Of a DNA stretch of 12,087 nt, positions 1 through 7,764 are shown one piece after another; position 1 is the stretch's first letter, and every line of letters begins with the position of its first letter. Where the stretch lies: NCBI GenBank assembly GCA_002427535.1, contig DIRK01000059.1, forward strand, positions 19,450-31,536, written 5' to 3'. Source of the DNA: Mageeibacillus sp. UBA5438 (GTDB lineage: Bacteria > Bacillota > Clostridia > Saccharofermentanales > DTU023). The notes beneath the pieces are model-generated. The model searched no databases. It was not told the DNA's origin and saw only the letters and a program-made list of their open reading frames with translations. Made by a program: the position numbers and the translations under genes.

Positions 1-146
1 AACCACCCAGAGGAATCCTCCCCGATAAAAGCGATGGCCGCCATGCGCGCGGGGATGACGGACAAAACAATCCATTGGAGCACCGACAGGCCGTAGCGGC
101 CGATGGATTTAATTTTGGAGGATCGTTTACGCTTGAATCGGGCCAT
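1..146 (-). CDS. N-terminal part of a membrane protein downstream of CpaF (TadB-like?), cut by window edge
   Basis: The gene starts with ATG at 146-144, one base after the TGA stop of the CpaF gene, and has a GGGAGG ribosome binding site just upstream, inside the CpaF end. Only 48 codons are in the window. The N-terminus is strongly basic (MARFKRKRSSKIK), followed by a hydrophobic stretch from about residue 20 to 41 that could be a first membrane segment with the basic end inside. In Tad/Flp loci the gene after cpaF usually encodes the inner-membrane platform protein TadB, so that is the likeliest identity. This rests on gene order and not on any motif. A pseudopilin or another membrane subunit remains possible. 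Confidence 0.6.
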   Translation of the reverse strand, partial: MARFKRKRSSKIKSIGRYGLSVLQWIVLSVIPARMAAIAFIGEDSSGW

Positions 147-147
147 A

Positions 148-1413
148 TCACGAACCTCCCGACGCGTTTAAGCGCCCGAGATGAACAAGACGATTTTTAG
201 TTCTTTTCATCTGAGTCGGTTGACCGGTTTTAGGGGCACTGAGGGTGGTCTCATCTTCATCCATCATGTCTCCTTCAATAAAATCCACTTGATCCGAGCG
301 GTAATGCGTGTGGAGCACGAACTGATCCTCTCTAAATCCCCGGATTGAACAGATCTCGGCGACCAGGCGTCGGCCGTCTGACAGCCTCACCAGATGTACA
401 AGCAAATCCACGGAGGAGGCGACCATACGCCTGCAGGCTTCCCAGGGGAGCTGGGAGGCTGTCATGAGGAGCAGGGAGAGGCGGTTTAACATCTCCATCG
501 TGCTGTTGCCGTGACCTGTTGACATGGAGCCCGGGTGACCTGTCTGCATGGCCTGGATCATGTCATAGGCCTCAACGCCCCGCACTTCACCGACGATAAC
601 CCGATCGGGACGCAGTCTTAAAGAGGAATGGATGAGCTGTGAAAGCGAAATGACGCCTCCCCCGTCGGCAGAAGAAGTGCGCGCTTCCAATTGGACCAGA
701 TTGTGCTTGCCGGTCAGATCTAGTTCCGCGGCATCCTCCACCGTGACAATGCGCTCATTTTGAGGGATGAAGGCGGCTAAAGCATTCAAAAAGGTTGTTT
801 TGCCGGAGGCCGTGCCTCCGCTGATGAAGATATTTTTTCTCGATCGCACGGCATCCGCCAAAAAACGCGCTTCATTAAGGGGCAGCGTATTGTTTTCCAC
901 CAAGGCTTCCATGGTAGGGCGGATACCGGTGAAGCGCCGGATCGACAGCACAGGCCCGTAGGGGGCTGCCGGAGGTAGGATGGCATGCACACGGGAGCCA
1001 TCTTCTAATCGCATATCCGCGATGGGGGATCGCTCATGGACAAGCTTATTCGCGCGACCGAAGTAGCGGCTGATGACATGGGTCAGATGGGCGGCGGAGT
1101 CAAAGGCAAGATCCGTTTTTTCGAGCCGGCCGCCCCTTTCGACATAGATCTGGTCGGGGCTGTTCACCATGATCTCCGTGATACCCGGTTCCTCCACAAG
1201 AGGCTGCAGGATATCGAGGCCGCGCATCGCGTCGAACAGATGGCCGATCAATTGTGTTTTTTCAGCCAAGGTCAAAGAAGAGCCCTGGGTTTGAGATGCA
1301 ACCTCTGCCGCAATGATGCGCCTTAACTCCTCATCGGAGGTATCCGTCCCCGTATCAAGATGCGCGACGACACTTCGAATCCAGTTTTGTTTTTCCTGAT
1401 AACCGGGCAACAT
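148..1413 (-). CDS. cpaF: CpaF/TadA-family secretion ATPase (Tad/Flp pilus or type II/IV secretion motor)
   Basis: This is a hexameric cytoplasmic ATPase that powers assembly of Tad/Flp pili or related secretion machines. The protein has 421 residues. The N-terminal domain has the typical LVEEPGITEIMVNSPDQIYVE segment at about 72-92. Walker A is GGTASGKTT at 199-207, the Asp-box region is RIVTVEDAAELDL at 221-233, Walker B is RVIVGEVRG at 271-279, and the His-box region is TGHPGSMSTGHGNS at 291-304. The arginine-rich SIRRF at 157-161 also fits the family. All catalytic motifs look intact. The start lies 4 bp after the TAG of the upstream CpaE-like gene and has only a weak ribosome binding site (CGGAA), which suggests translational coupling. 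The last about 40 residues are charged and variable. The family call is firm. The exact machine cannot be told without the remaining subunits. Confidence 0.93.
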   Translation of the reverse strand: MLPGYQEKQNWIRSVVAHLDTGTDTSDEELRRIIAAEVASQTQGSSLTLAEKTQLIGHLFDAMRGLDILQPLVEEPGITEIMVNSPDQIYVERGGRLEKTDLAFDSAAHLTHVISRYFGRANKLVHERSPIADMRLEDGSRVHAILPPAAPYGPVLSIRRFTGIRPTMEALVENNTLPLNEARFLADAVRSRKNIFISGGTASGKTTFLNALAAFIPQNERIVTVEDAAELDLTGKHNLVQLEARTSSADGGGVISLSQLIHSSLRLRPDRVIVGEVRGVEAYDMIQAMQTGHPGSMSTGHGNSTMEMLNRLSLLLMTASQLPWEACRRMVASSVDLLVHLVRLSDGRRLVAEICSIRGFREDQFVLHTHYRSDQVDFIEGDMMDEDETTLSAPKTGQPTQMKRTKNRLVHLGRLNASGGS

Positions 1414-1417
1414 GATT

Positions 1418-2317
1418 CTATTCCGGAAGTTCTAAAATGGCGCATGTGGCGGGCAGTTGCGCCATGAGAATACTCAACTCACGCCGGGCGACCTCGGCCG
1501 CGGAGGACTCACCTTTTGGAACATCCATATAAAGGTGGTCACAGAGCTTTGCGATCTGAAGCAGTCGGTCAAGGTACATCCCTTCCGTGTCAAGCCAGAC
1601 GGTGGTTATTTCGCTACTCGATTGAGCGTATTCATGAAGGAGATGGATCAGTTTTTTCACAGCGTTCATATCGGCGGCGATAAGATCGTCCGCGCGATCA
1701 GGCAATCGGAAGGTGAAGTAGCCCGATTCGTGAAGATAGAGCCATTCTCCGACGCTTTTCGCCTCAGGGATATCGCCTAAGGCGAGCTGACAGAGGAGCT
1801 CACCAAGAGTCTGTTTTGGGCCTCGCTGAAAGGAGTCTTCCATCCGGTAAAGCGGCTTAATGGGAAGGTAAACCAAACGGTGGCCAAGGCTCATTTCTTG
1901 CTTTATGACCTGCCGTGTTAAACGCCTCGACACCTCTTCTGAAAACGACAGATGACAGCCCATGTGCCTTATTATTTTTGGCGGGGCAGCTTCGCTACGA
2001 TGACCTTCAAGGGCGTTTTGGATGGTCCTATCCAATTCGCGTATCCCGATAAATCGCAAAGGGGGGCCCTCTTGTTCATCCCAGAACAGGATGGAAGAAT
2101 CAAAGGTCTGATTCGCAATGTTGGGATGCGTTTTCCATTGAGAGGGCAAGATAAGAACCGATGCTTGCTTTAAGGGGCTGTCGTCTTTTTCAAGGAGAGC
2201 GATGTCAGAGGATAAGCACGACGTCCGGTAGTGCCGGTCCGCGACGTCATTTAGGCGTTCGCTTGCCCGCAATGTGAACGTTTCATATTGATCGATCAGA
2301 ATGACCTGTGGTTCCAT
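1418..2317 (-). CDS. CpaE-like Tad locus protein with degenerate P-loop ATPase domain
   Basis: The protein has 299 residues from the chosen start. I do not recognise it by a catalytic motif. Its shape matches the CpaE-like proteins that precede cpaF in Clostridia: a receiver-like N-terminal half (VILIDQYE at 5-12, SVLILP at 53-58, SILFWDEQEG at 75-84, RFIGIRELD at 88-96), then a ParA/MinD-like half. In the second half the strand IIRHMG (115-120) should lead into a P-loop, but the following residues CHLSFSEEVSRRL have no GKT/GKS. HRLVYLP (146-152) and TTVWLDTEG (238-246) fit the later strands, with D243 in the Walker B position. The frame stays open up to 2524, but that would run into the metK riboswitch on the other strand, so ATG at 2317 is preferred. 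No good ribosome binding site is visible there, so the start is uncertain. Likely role: localisation or assembly of the pilus machine. Confidence 0.6.
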   Translation of the reverse strand: MEPQVILIDQYETFTLRASERLNDVADRHYRTSCLSSDIALLEKDDSPLKQASVLILPSQWKTHPNIANQTFDSSILFWDEQEGPPLRFIGIRELDRTIQNALEGHRSEAAPPKIIRHMGCHLSFSEEVSRRLTRQVIKQEMSLGHRLVYLPIKPLYRMEDSFQRGPKQTLGELLCQLALGDIPEAKSVGEWLYLHESGYFTFRLPDRADDLIAADMNAVKKLIHLLHEYAQSSSEITTVWLDTEGMYLDRLLQIAKLCDHLYMDVPKGESSAAEVARRELSILMAQLPATCAILELPE

Positions 2318-2369
2318 ATTCCAAAAGGGGGTGATCCCGCTATCCTTTCCTTTAAACGTAGGACGATCA

Positions 2370-2397
2370 TATATAAGATGCCCCTTCCGTAAGTTAA
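2370..2397 (-). promoter_or_regulatory. Possible promoter of the Tad-like operon
   Basis: Read on the minus strand, TTAACT (2397-2392) and TATATA (2375-2370) are 16 bp apart and could serve as -35 and -10. This would give a leader of roughly 45 bases before ATG 2317. Overlapping alternatives for the -10 exist in the AT-rich run. It is a weak match, divergent from the metK promoter about 50 bp away. Confidence 0.3.
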
Positions 2398-2442
2398 TAA
2401 ACGGCCGGCGTAAAAGGACCTTCGCGGTCATTTTGTCGATTG

Positions 2443-2451
2443 TGCTATAGT
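2443..2451 (+). promoter_or_regulatory. Extended -10 promoter for metK riboswitch transcript
   Basis: TGC followed by TATAGT (2446-2451) forms an extended -10 element with a 5 of 6 match in the hexamer. The region 17-19 bp upstream has only a poor -35. Transcription would begin near 2458, a dozen bases before the first helix of the SAM riboswitch, which is the expected arrangement. Confidence 0.6.
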
Positions 2452-2470
2452 GATAAAAATCGAATATTGT

Positions 2471-2568
2471 CTTATCGAGAGAGGTGGAGGGACTGGCCCT
2501 GTGAAACCCGGCAACCGCGGTCATGCGGCGGTGCTAAATCCTGCGGATGTCAAAGTCCGGAAGATGAG
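2471..2568 (+). ncRNA. SAM-I riboswitch (S-box leader) controlling metK
   Basis: The conserved SAM-I core is plainly present: an AGAGGTGGAGGGACTGGCCC-like 5' part, GTGAAACCCGGCAACC with the kink-turn bases, GGTGCTAAATCC in the junction, and a closing AAGATGAG. Helix P1 forms between CTTATC (2471-2476) and GATGAG (2563-2568). In this class, SAM binding stabilises P1 and frees the downstream terminator. A second pairing is visible here: bases 2562-2570 can pair with 2579-2587 in 8 of 9 positions, which would consume both the 3' strand of P1 and the 5' strand of the terminator. The switch is therefore a transcriptional OFF switch: high SAM shuts off metK, which makes SAM. The family identity is very secure. 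Confidence 0.96.
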
Positions 2569-2577
2569 GTGATGGCA

Positions 2578-2600
2578 AACCTCCTCTCGGAGGTTTTTTT
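2578..2600 (+). terminator. Riboswitch-controlled intrinsic terminator
   Basis: A 7-bp stem (2578-2584 with 2589-2595) and a TCTC loop are followed by an unbroken run of T ending at 2600. Its 5' strand is the same segment that pairs with 2562-2570 in the anti-terminator, so stem formation depends on the SAM-I switch just upstream. Confidence 0.9.
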
Positions 2601-2644
2601 CACAAGAAAACACCTCCTCTTTCGATCAAAGAACAGGAGGAACA

Positions 2645-3829
2645 ATGTTTAACTCAACGAATGATTCATGGCTCTTCACCTCTGAATCGGTAACAGAAGG
2701 GCATCCCGATAAAGTATGTGACCAGATCGCGGACTCTGTGCTTGACGCGTTGCTTTTGCACGATCCCTGCTCCCGTGTCGCCTGCGAAACTGTGACGACC
2801 ACAGGCCTTGTCTTAGTGATGGGCGAAATCACCACGAGCGCCTATGTCGATATCCCGATGATCGCGAGAGAAGCGATCCGAAAGATCGGCTACACCGGAA
2901 ACCCCTCCGGCTTTGACGCGGACTCTTGCGCTGTTTTAACCTCGATCGACGAACAGTCGTCCGACATCGCGATGGGCGTGAACTGTTCATTAGAAGCGCG
3001 CGGCAGTGACGAACGGAGCACGGGCGCGGGTGACCAAGGCATGATGTTCGGCTTTGCCAACGAAGACACGCCCGAATACATGCCGCTACCCATTACACTG
3101 GCTCACCGCCTGACCCGCCGGTTGGCGGAGGCAAGAAAAAGCGGCCACGCACCTTCCTTATATCCCGACGGCAAGTCACAGGTGACCATTCGCTATGAAG
3201 GCGAGCGTCCGGTCCACATCGACACCGTCGTCATCTCCGCACAGCACCGCGCGGACGCGCCTCCCGAGACGGTGCGTGAGGAGATTGAAGACGCGGTCAT
3301 CTACCCGATTCTTGCAGGTGATTTATTCGACAGCCGGACGAAGGTTTTCATTAATCCCACGGGTCGCTTTGTGATAGGGGGGCCGCAGGGAGATTCGGGG
3401 CTCACCGGCAGGAAGATTATCTGCGACACCTACGGCGGATTCGGCCACCACGGGGGAGGCGCCTTTTCAGGCAAAGACCCGACCAAGGTGGACCGGACCG
3501 GATCCTACGCCGCGCGCTATATCGCAAAAAATCTTGTAGCCGCAGGCTTTTGTTCCCAATGTGAGGTCCAGATTGCCTACATCATCGGACTTTCAGAGCC
3601 GGTTTCCGTGACGGTGACCACCTTTGGCACAGGGGTCGGCCATTCGGACGAAGCCCTGAGCGCGCTCGTGCGCCGAGTGTTTGACCTGCGTCCTGACGCC
3701 ATCATTGAACGCTTTGACATGCTCCGCCCGATTTACGCGCAAGTCAGCAATTACGGTCATTTTGGCAGACCCGATCTTGATCTTCCCTGGGAACGACTTG
3801 ACGCGGTCAAGGCACTCCTGTCAAACTGA
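2645..3829 (+). CDS. metK: S-adenosylmethionine synthetase
   Basis: The enzyme makes S-adenosylmethionine from methionine and ATP in the cytoplasm, supplying methyl groups for the cell. It has 394 residues, the normal length. Visible signatures are GHPDKVCDQIADSVLDA with the catalytic-type His20, GEITTSAYVDI at 60-70, GAGDQG at 127-132, KSQVTIRYE at 177-185, GRFVIGGPQGDSGLTGRK at 240-257, and HGGGAFSGKDPTKVDRTGSY at 269-288. All known metal- and ATP-binding segments appear intact. The ATG is preceded by AGGAGG at the right distance. The gene sits directly behind its SAM-I riboswitch, so it is feedback regulated by its own product. It is followed after 33 bp, with no terminator, by the RecD2 gene. 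Confidence 0.98.
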   Translation: MFNSTNDSWLFTSESVTEGHPDKVCDQIADSVLDALLLHDPCSRVACETVTTTGLVLVMGEITTSAYVDIPMIAREAIRKIGYTGNPSGFDADSCAVLTSIDEQSSDIAMGVNCSLEARGSDERSTGAGDQGMMFGFANEDTPEYMPLPITLAHRLTRRLAEARKSGHAPSLYPDGKSQVTIRYEGERPVHIDTVVISAQHRADAPPETVREEIEDAVIYPILAGDLFDSRTKVFINPTGRFVIGGPQGDSGLTGRKIICDTYGGFGHHGGGAFSGKDPTKVDRTGSYAARYIAKNLVAAGFCSQCEVQIAYIIGLSEPVSVTVTTFGTGVGHSDEALSALVRRVFDLRPDAIIERFDMLRPIYAQVSNYGHFGRPDLDLPWERLDAVKALLSN

Positions 3830-3862
3830 GGCATAAGAGGATAAACGTCGAGGTAATACCGC

Positions 3863-6235
3863 GTGTCAGATTTTGTCAGTCAATTCCAACAGGATTTTTT
3901 ACCCGAGGACGGGCCGGTTTTTGACCGGCCTGTCTCATTTCAAGGTGTGGTCACGCGCATCATTTTCAGAAACGAAGACAACGGCTATACCATCGCGGAG
4001 ATTTTGGACGGGACGGAAGAGTGGACGGCGGTGGGTGTCATGCCTTACCTGGCCGCGGGTGAGCATGTGTCCGGCGAGGGGACGCTTGTGGATCATCCGA
4101 CCTACGGCCCGCAGATCAAGGTAGAGGCCATTTCGCGCGAGGAGCCGCTCGGCCGTGTGAGGATTGAAAAATATTTGGCCTCAGGCGCCGTTAAAGGGGT
4201 GGGGCCCGCCACCGCGAAAAAGCTAGTCGCTACCTTTGGCGACGACACCTTAACCGTGATGCGTCTTCATCCTGAGAAAGTGGCCCGTATTCGCGGCGTC
4301 GGCCCCAAGAAAGCCGAAAGCTTCAGCCAACAGTTAAAAGACGACCGCGCCTACCAAGAATTACTTTTAATGCTTCTGCCGCACGGGATCGGCCCGCTGC
4401 GCATTCATCGGATCTACCAGCTGTTCGGCATGGGCGCTGTCGATCAGATCGCCAAGAATCCCTATGAGCTGGCAAGACGTGTACCGGGGATAGGATTTCG
4501 CACAGCGGATGTCATCGCGCAGGGACTCGGTATCGCGGGGGATCATCCGGCGCGCCTTTCGGGCGCGATCCTTTTTTGGATGAATCAACTGCTGTTTAGA
4601 GACGGGCATACGGTCCTGTCGGAGCAAGAGTTGATACGGGTACTGTCACAGCAGCTCGAGGTGGATCCTTTATCCCTACTGCAGGCGCTTCATCGATTAA
4701 TTGAAGAGGGTCAGATTGTCCGCCCTCATGAACTGCGTCACGATGGCAAAAAAGAGGGAAAATGGTCGATCGCGGCCAGAACGCTTGTGAAAGACAGTGT
4801 CTTGGGCACCGCGCCGGAGCCGGCCGATGCGGGACAAAAGCTTGTCGCCTTGCAGGACGTCTCCACGATAGAGCGCGCCATTGCGAAGACTATTCGGGAG
4901 CTTTCCAAAACACCTTTGTCCGGTAAAAAGAAAATGACAAAGGAAGAAGCGATGGAAGCTATCGACTCCGTCGCAAAAGCTGAGGCTTTTCAACTGGGAG
5001 AAAAACAAGTGGACGCCATGGTCATGGCGCTCACGAAATCCTTTTCTGTCTTGACGGGCGGTCCGGGAACAGGAAAGACGGCGATCGTCCGACTGCTCAC
5101 AGGCATACTTCAAAAACGCGGCGAAACGGTGCTGCTTGCCGCGCCGACAGGCAGGGCGGCCCGGAGGTTGGGGGAGGTGTGCCGGATGCCGGCTCAGACA
5201 TTGCACCGGCTGCTCACCTTGCAGGTTCAGGATGACAAAGTGCCCGACGCCGCCTTTTGGCTGAGTGCGGAGCCGCTTCTTTGCGACACCTTGATCGTCG
5301 ATGAATGCTCCATGATTGATCTTTTCTTGTTCGCGAATTTGCTGTCCGCGGTAAGACCCGGCACGCGCGTGCTCTTGATCGGAGACGCCGATCAGTTGCC
5401 TTCGATTGGTCCCGGTCAGGTGTTGCGCGATATTTTGGCCTCACAAACTGTTACGAGCACGCGTTTGGTAGAGATTTACCGGCAAGAATCCCACAAGCTG
5501 ATTGTGAGCAACGCGCACAAAATTTTAAAAGGGGATTCCCTTGAGTTGGATCAGTCGCTTGAGTCAGATTTCATGTTCATTGATTCGGCCGATGAGGAGG
5601 CCATGTTGAAAGGCGTACTGAAGCTCTGCCGCGATGTGTTGCCGAACTACTACGCGACGGACGGCGTCTACGGGGTTCAGGTGCTTTCCGCGTTGAGGCG
5701 CGGCATGGCCGGCGTCGATGAATTGAACCGCCAATTGCAAGAGCTTGCTCAGGGCCCGTCGTTTTTTCACCTTGAGCATCACGGTCAGAAATTCGCGGTT
5801 GGCGACAAGGTGATTTTGACCCGCAACAATTACAATCTTGCCTGGAAAATGGAAAATGGATCCCAGAGCGGCCAGGGCGTCATGAATGGCGAGACCGGAA
5901 TCGTGCGCGCCATTTCGCAGGAAGCCAAAAGTGTGACCGTGTTCTTTGAAGAGGAGCGGATCGCCGTGGTAGAAAGCGACGATCTTTTGGATCTGGAGCT
6001 TGCCTACGCGATCACGATCCACAAGGCACAGGGCTCTGAGTATCCGGTGGAAATCCTTGTCATTCCTTCGAGTTCCCCCAGCTTTTTGACCCGAAATCTT
6101 TTGTACACGGGGGTCACAAGGGCCCGAGAACGGTTGTTTCTTTTAACACGCAAAAGAACGCTTTCTATGATGCTGAATAACAATGAAGCGAATGAACGGC
6201 GCGGCATGCTCAAAGATTGGCTGAAAGCGCTTTGA
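3863..6235 (+). CDS. recD2: RecD2-type ATP-dependent 5'-3' DNA helicase
   Basis: This is a superfamily 1B helicase of the RecD-like type found in bacteria that use AddAB rather than RecBCD; known members act in replication and repair. It has 790 residues. An N-terminal OB-like domain (about 24-92) is followed by tandem helix-hairpin-helix segments (VKGVGPATAKKL at 110-121, IRGVGPKKAESF at 143-154, VPGIGFRTADVIA at 207-219). The helicase core has Walker A GGPGTGKT at 399-406, AAPTGRAARRL at 426-436, LIVDECSMID at 477-486, LLIGDADQLPSIGPGQ at 504-519 and VEIYRQ, then near the end GDKVILTRNNY, AITIHKAQGSEYP and LLYTGVTRARERL. It starts with GTG behind GAGGT. It appears to be co-transcribed with metK and comFC. 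Confidence 0.95.
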   Translation: MSDFVSQFQQDFLPEDGPVFDRPVSFQGVVTRIIFRNEDNGYTIAEILDGTEEWTAVGVMPYLAAGEHVSGEGTLVDHPTYGPQIKVEAISREEPLGRVRIEKYLASGAVKGVGPATAKKLVATFGDDTLTVMRLHPEKVARIRGVGPKKAESFSQQLKDDRAYQELLLMLLPHGIGPLRIHRIYQLFGMGAVDQIAKNPYELARRVPGIGFRTADVIAQGLGIAGDHPARLSGAILFWMNQLLFRDGHTVLSEQELIRVLSQQLEVDPLSLLQALHRLIEEGQIVRPHELRHDGKKEGKWSIAARTLVKDSVLGTAPEPADAGQKLVALQDVSTIERAIAKTIRELSKTPLSGKKKMTKEEAMEAIDSVAKAEAFQLGEKQVDAMVMALTKSFSVLTGGPGTGKTAIVRLLTGILQKRGETVLLAAPTGRAARRLGEVCRMPAQTLHRLLTLQVQDDKVPDAAFWLSAEPLLCDTLIVDECSMIDLFLFANLLSAVRPGTRVLLIGDADQLPSIGPGQVLRDILASQTVTSTRLVEIYRQESHKLIVSNAHKILKGDSLELDQSLESDFMFIDSADEEAMLKGVLKLCRDVLPNYYATDGVYGVQVLSALRRGMAGVDELNRQLQELAQGPSFFHLEHHGQKFAVGDKVILTRNNYNLAWKMENGSQSGQGVMNGETGIVRAISQEAKSVTVFFEEERIAVVESDDLLDLELAYAITIHKAQGSEYPVEILVIPSSSPSFLTRNLLYTGVTRARERLFLLTRKRTLSMMLNNNEANERRGMLKDWLKAL

Positions 6236-6239
6236 TGAA

Positions 6240-6950
6240 ATGAAGACCGTCCGCCGCTTTTTAGAAGAGCTGTACTATATCCCTTATTGCTCGGTGTGTG
6301 ACAGCGCGGCGATACCCCCGCTTCCTTCCCCCCATATCTGTCGTGACTGTTTGTCAACGTTGCCCTTTCGTATGGGCAAAGAAAAGGTAACATGGGAGGG
6401 TGCTTTCCCGCTTTATGCCAGCTTGTTTTACCGCGATCCTGTCCCCCGGATGGTGGTGAGTTTGAAGTTTTCAGATCGCACGGACCGCGCGAACGCGATG
6501 GCGCCCCTGTTGGCGCGTACGGTTGAAAGGCACAGCTTATCCTTTGACGCGATCGTCCCTGTTCCCCTCCACGTGAAGCGTGAAAGAGAACGCGGTTATA
6601 ATCAGGCGGCGCTCATCGCGGGTTCTTTATCCGAGATTCTCGCCCTGCCGGTCATTGACGGATGGCTTGTGCGGGATGTATATACAGAGCCGCAAAGTCT
6701 GTCACAGACGATGAAAGAACGTTTCTTGCATTTGAAGGACGCGTTTACATTGGAAGACGATCTGCCGGTCGGTCATTTTCTTTCGGGGCGGCATGTGTTG
6801 TTAGTGGACGATGTGCTGACGACAGGGGCGACCCTTTCGGCCGCCGCGGCTCCTTTAATCGCGGCCGGCATGAAGGTCACGGGACTTGTGGCGGCCAGTG
6901 ACAAGGATCGGTATGATGGATATCGTGAAGCGTTAGAGGCTTATTTTTGA
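6240..6950 (+). CDS. comFC: ComFC-like phosphoribosyltransferase-fold protein
   Basis: ComFC/GntX-family proteins carry a phosphoribosyltransferase fold and, in naturally competent bacteria, act in uptake of transforming DNA. This one has 236 residues. A four-cysteine zinc-binding site is made by C17, C20, C34 and C37. The conserved block DAIVPVPLHVKRERERGYNQA lies at about 103-123, and the PRPP-binding loop VLLVDDVLTTGAT at 186-198. The ATG at 6240 lies 4 bp after the RecD2 stop and has no good ribosome binding site of its own, so translation is probably coupled. No comFA helicase is adjacent. The paralogous family has members outside competence, so the name describes the family rather than a demonstrated role. 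Confidence 0.88.
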   Translation: MKTVRRFLEELYYIPYCSVCDSAAIPPLPSPHICRDCLSTLPFRMGKEKVTWEGAFPLYASLFYRDPVPRMVVSLKFSDRTDRANAMAPLLARTVERHSLSFDAIVPVPLHVKRERERGYNQAALIAGSLSEILALPVIDGWLVRDVYTEPQSLSQTMKERFLHLKDAFTLEDDLPVGHFLSGRHVLLVDDVLTTGATLSAAAAPLIAAGMKVTGLVAASDKDRYDGYREALEAYF

Positions 6951-6973
6951 TACATCTTGTAAAATGCTAGAAT
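6947..6973 (+). promoter_or_regulatory. Promoter of the ZIP transporter gene
   Basis: TTGATA (6947-6952) could be the -35, overlapping the comFC stop. TGC-TAGAAT (6965-6973) is an extended -10, with a short 15-bp spacer. Transcription would begin near 6980, giving a leader of about 20 bases that contains the ribosome binding site. Confidence 0.5.
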
Positions 6974-6999
6974 AACGAAACTATTAGAGGAGACCGCTC

Positions 7000-7764
7000 A
7001 TGTCAGATAATTGGATTATTGCCTTAGGTTTAATTGTTCCCGGAGTCGCAACGGGTTTTGGGGCGATGCCTGCTTTGTTCATGAAGGATGTCTCTCGCAA
7101 GTGGCTTGACGCGATGCTCGGTTTTGCGGCCGGGGTCATGCTCTCGGCCACGGGTTTCTCGCTTATTTTGCCCAGCATTGAATATGGCGGCGGCGGCCTT
7201 GTTGCGGTGCTCGTGACGGCGGCGGGCGTGCTCGTGGGTGCGGGGCTCATTGATGTGATCGATTATTTTGCGCCTCATGAACATTTGATTGATAAGCACC
7301 ATGAGGGGGTTGCCAGTGATTCTTTGAAAAAGATTTGGCTTTTTGTGATCGCGATTGCCATTCACAATATTCCGGAAGGGATGGCGGTGGGGGTCGCCTT
7401 TGGTTCGAATAATCTGTCCAATGGGATCCCGATCGCGATCGGGATTGGCTTGCAAAATATGCCCGAAGGTTTGGCGGTTGCGTTTGCGCTTATGCGGGAA
7501 AACTACAGCGCCAAAAAAGCGTTCTGGATCGCACTTATAACCGGTTTATTGGAACCGGTGGCGGCCTATTTGGGCTTTGGTCTGGTGCGGCTTTTCCATC
7601 CCGCGCTGCCGTTCATTCTGGCGCTTGCGGGAGGCGCCATGCTCTTTGTTATCACGGATGAGGTGATCCCTGAAACGCATAGCGGGGGCAATGAACGCAT
7701 CGCGAGTTACGCGATGATCATCGGCTTTGTCGTCATGATGGTTCTGGACGTCTGGTTGGGTTAA
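7000..7764 (+). CDS. ZIP-family metal transporter (GufA/ZupT-like)
   Basis: ZIP proteins import divalent metals such as zinc, iron or manganese across the inner membrane. The protein has 254 residues and is hydrophobic throughout, consistent with about eight membrane segments. The metal-site helices are visible as HNIPEG at 122-127 and QNMPEG at 152-157, with an acidic ITDEVIPETH segment at 218-227 matching a later helix. A short loop at 93-101 (HEHLIDKHH) is rich in histidine and may bind metal. The replacement of His by Gln in the second motif is usual for the GufA-like branch, to my knowledge. The ATG has a GAGGAGA ribosome binding site. The 3' end overlaps the convergent Abi_2 gene by 32 bp. 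Substrate metal cannot be read from sequence. Confidence 0.92.
   Translation: MSDNWIIALGLIVPGVATGFGAMPALFMKDVSRKWLDAMLGFAAGVMLSATGFSLILPSIEYGGGGLVAVLVTAAGVLVGAGLIDVIDYFAPHEHLIDKHHEGVASDSLKKIWLFVIAIAIHNIPEGMAVGVAFGSNNLSNGIPIAIGIGLQNMPEGLAVAFALMRENYSAKKAFWIALITGLLEPVAAYLGFGLVRLFHPALPFILALAGGAMLFVITDEVIPETHSGGNERIASYAMIIGFVVMMVLDVWLG

Noticed and set aside
2318..2524. Upstream extension of the CpaE-like frame to an ATG at 2524
   Set aside because: The extension would code through the SAM-I riboswitch core and the metK promoter on the opposite strand; no ribosome binding site supports the ATGs at 2524 or 2431.
4697..5206. Long minus-strand open frame inside recD2
   Set aside because: It is the antisense of a well-supported helicase core, is rich in Arg, Cys and His as expected of a shadow frame, and has no ribosome binding site.
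7426..7445. Perfect 20-bp palindrome centred on GATCGCGATC inside the ZIP gene
   Set aside because: It falls in codons for an Ile/Ala/Gly-rich membrane segment and has no promoter or gene start nearby, so codon use explains it better than an operator.
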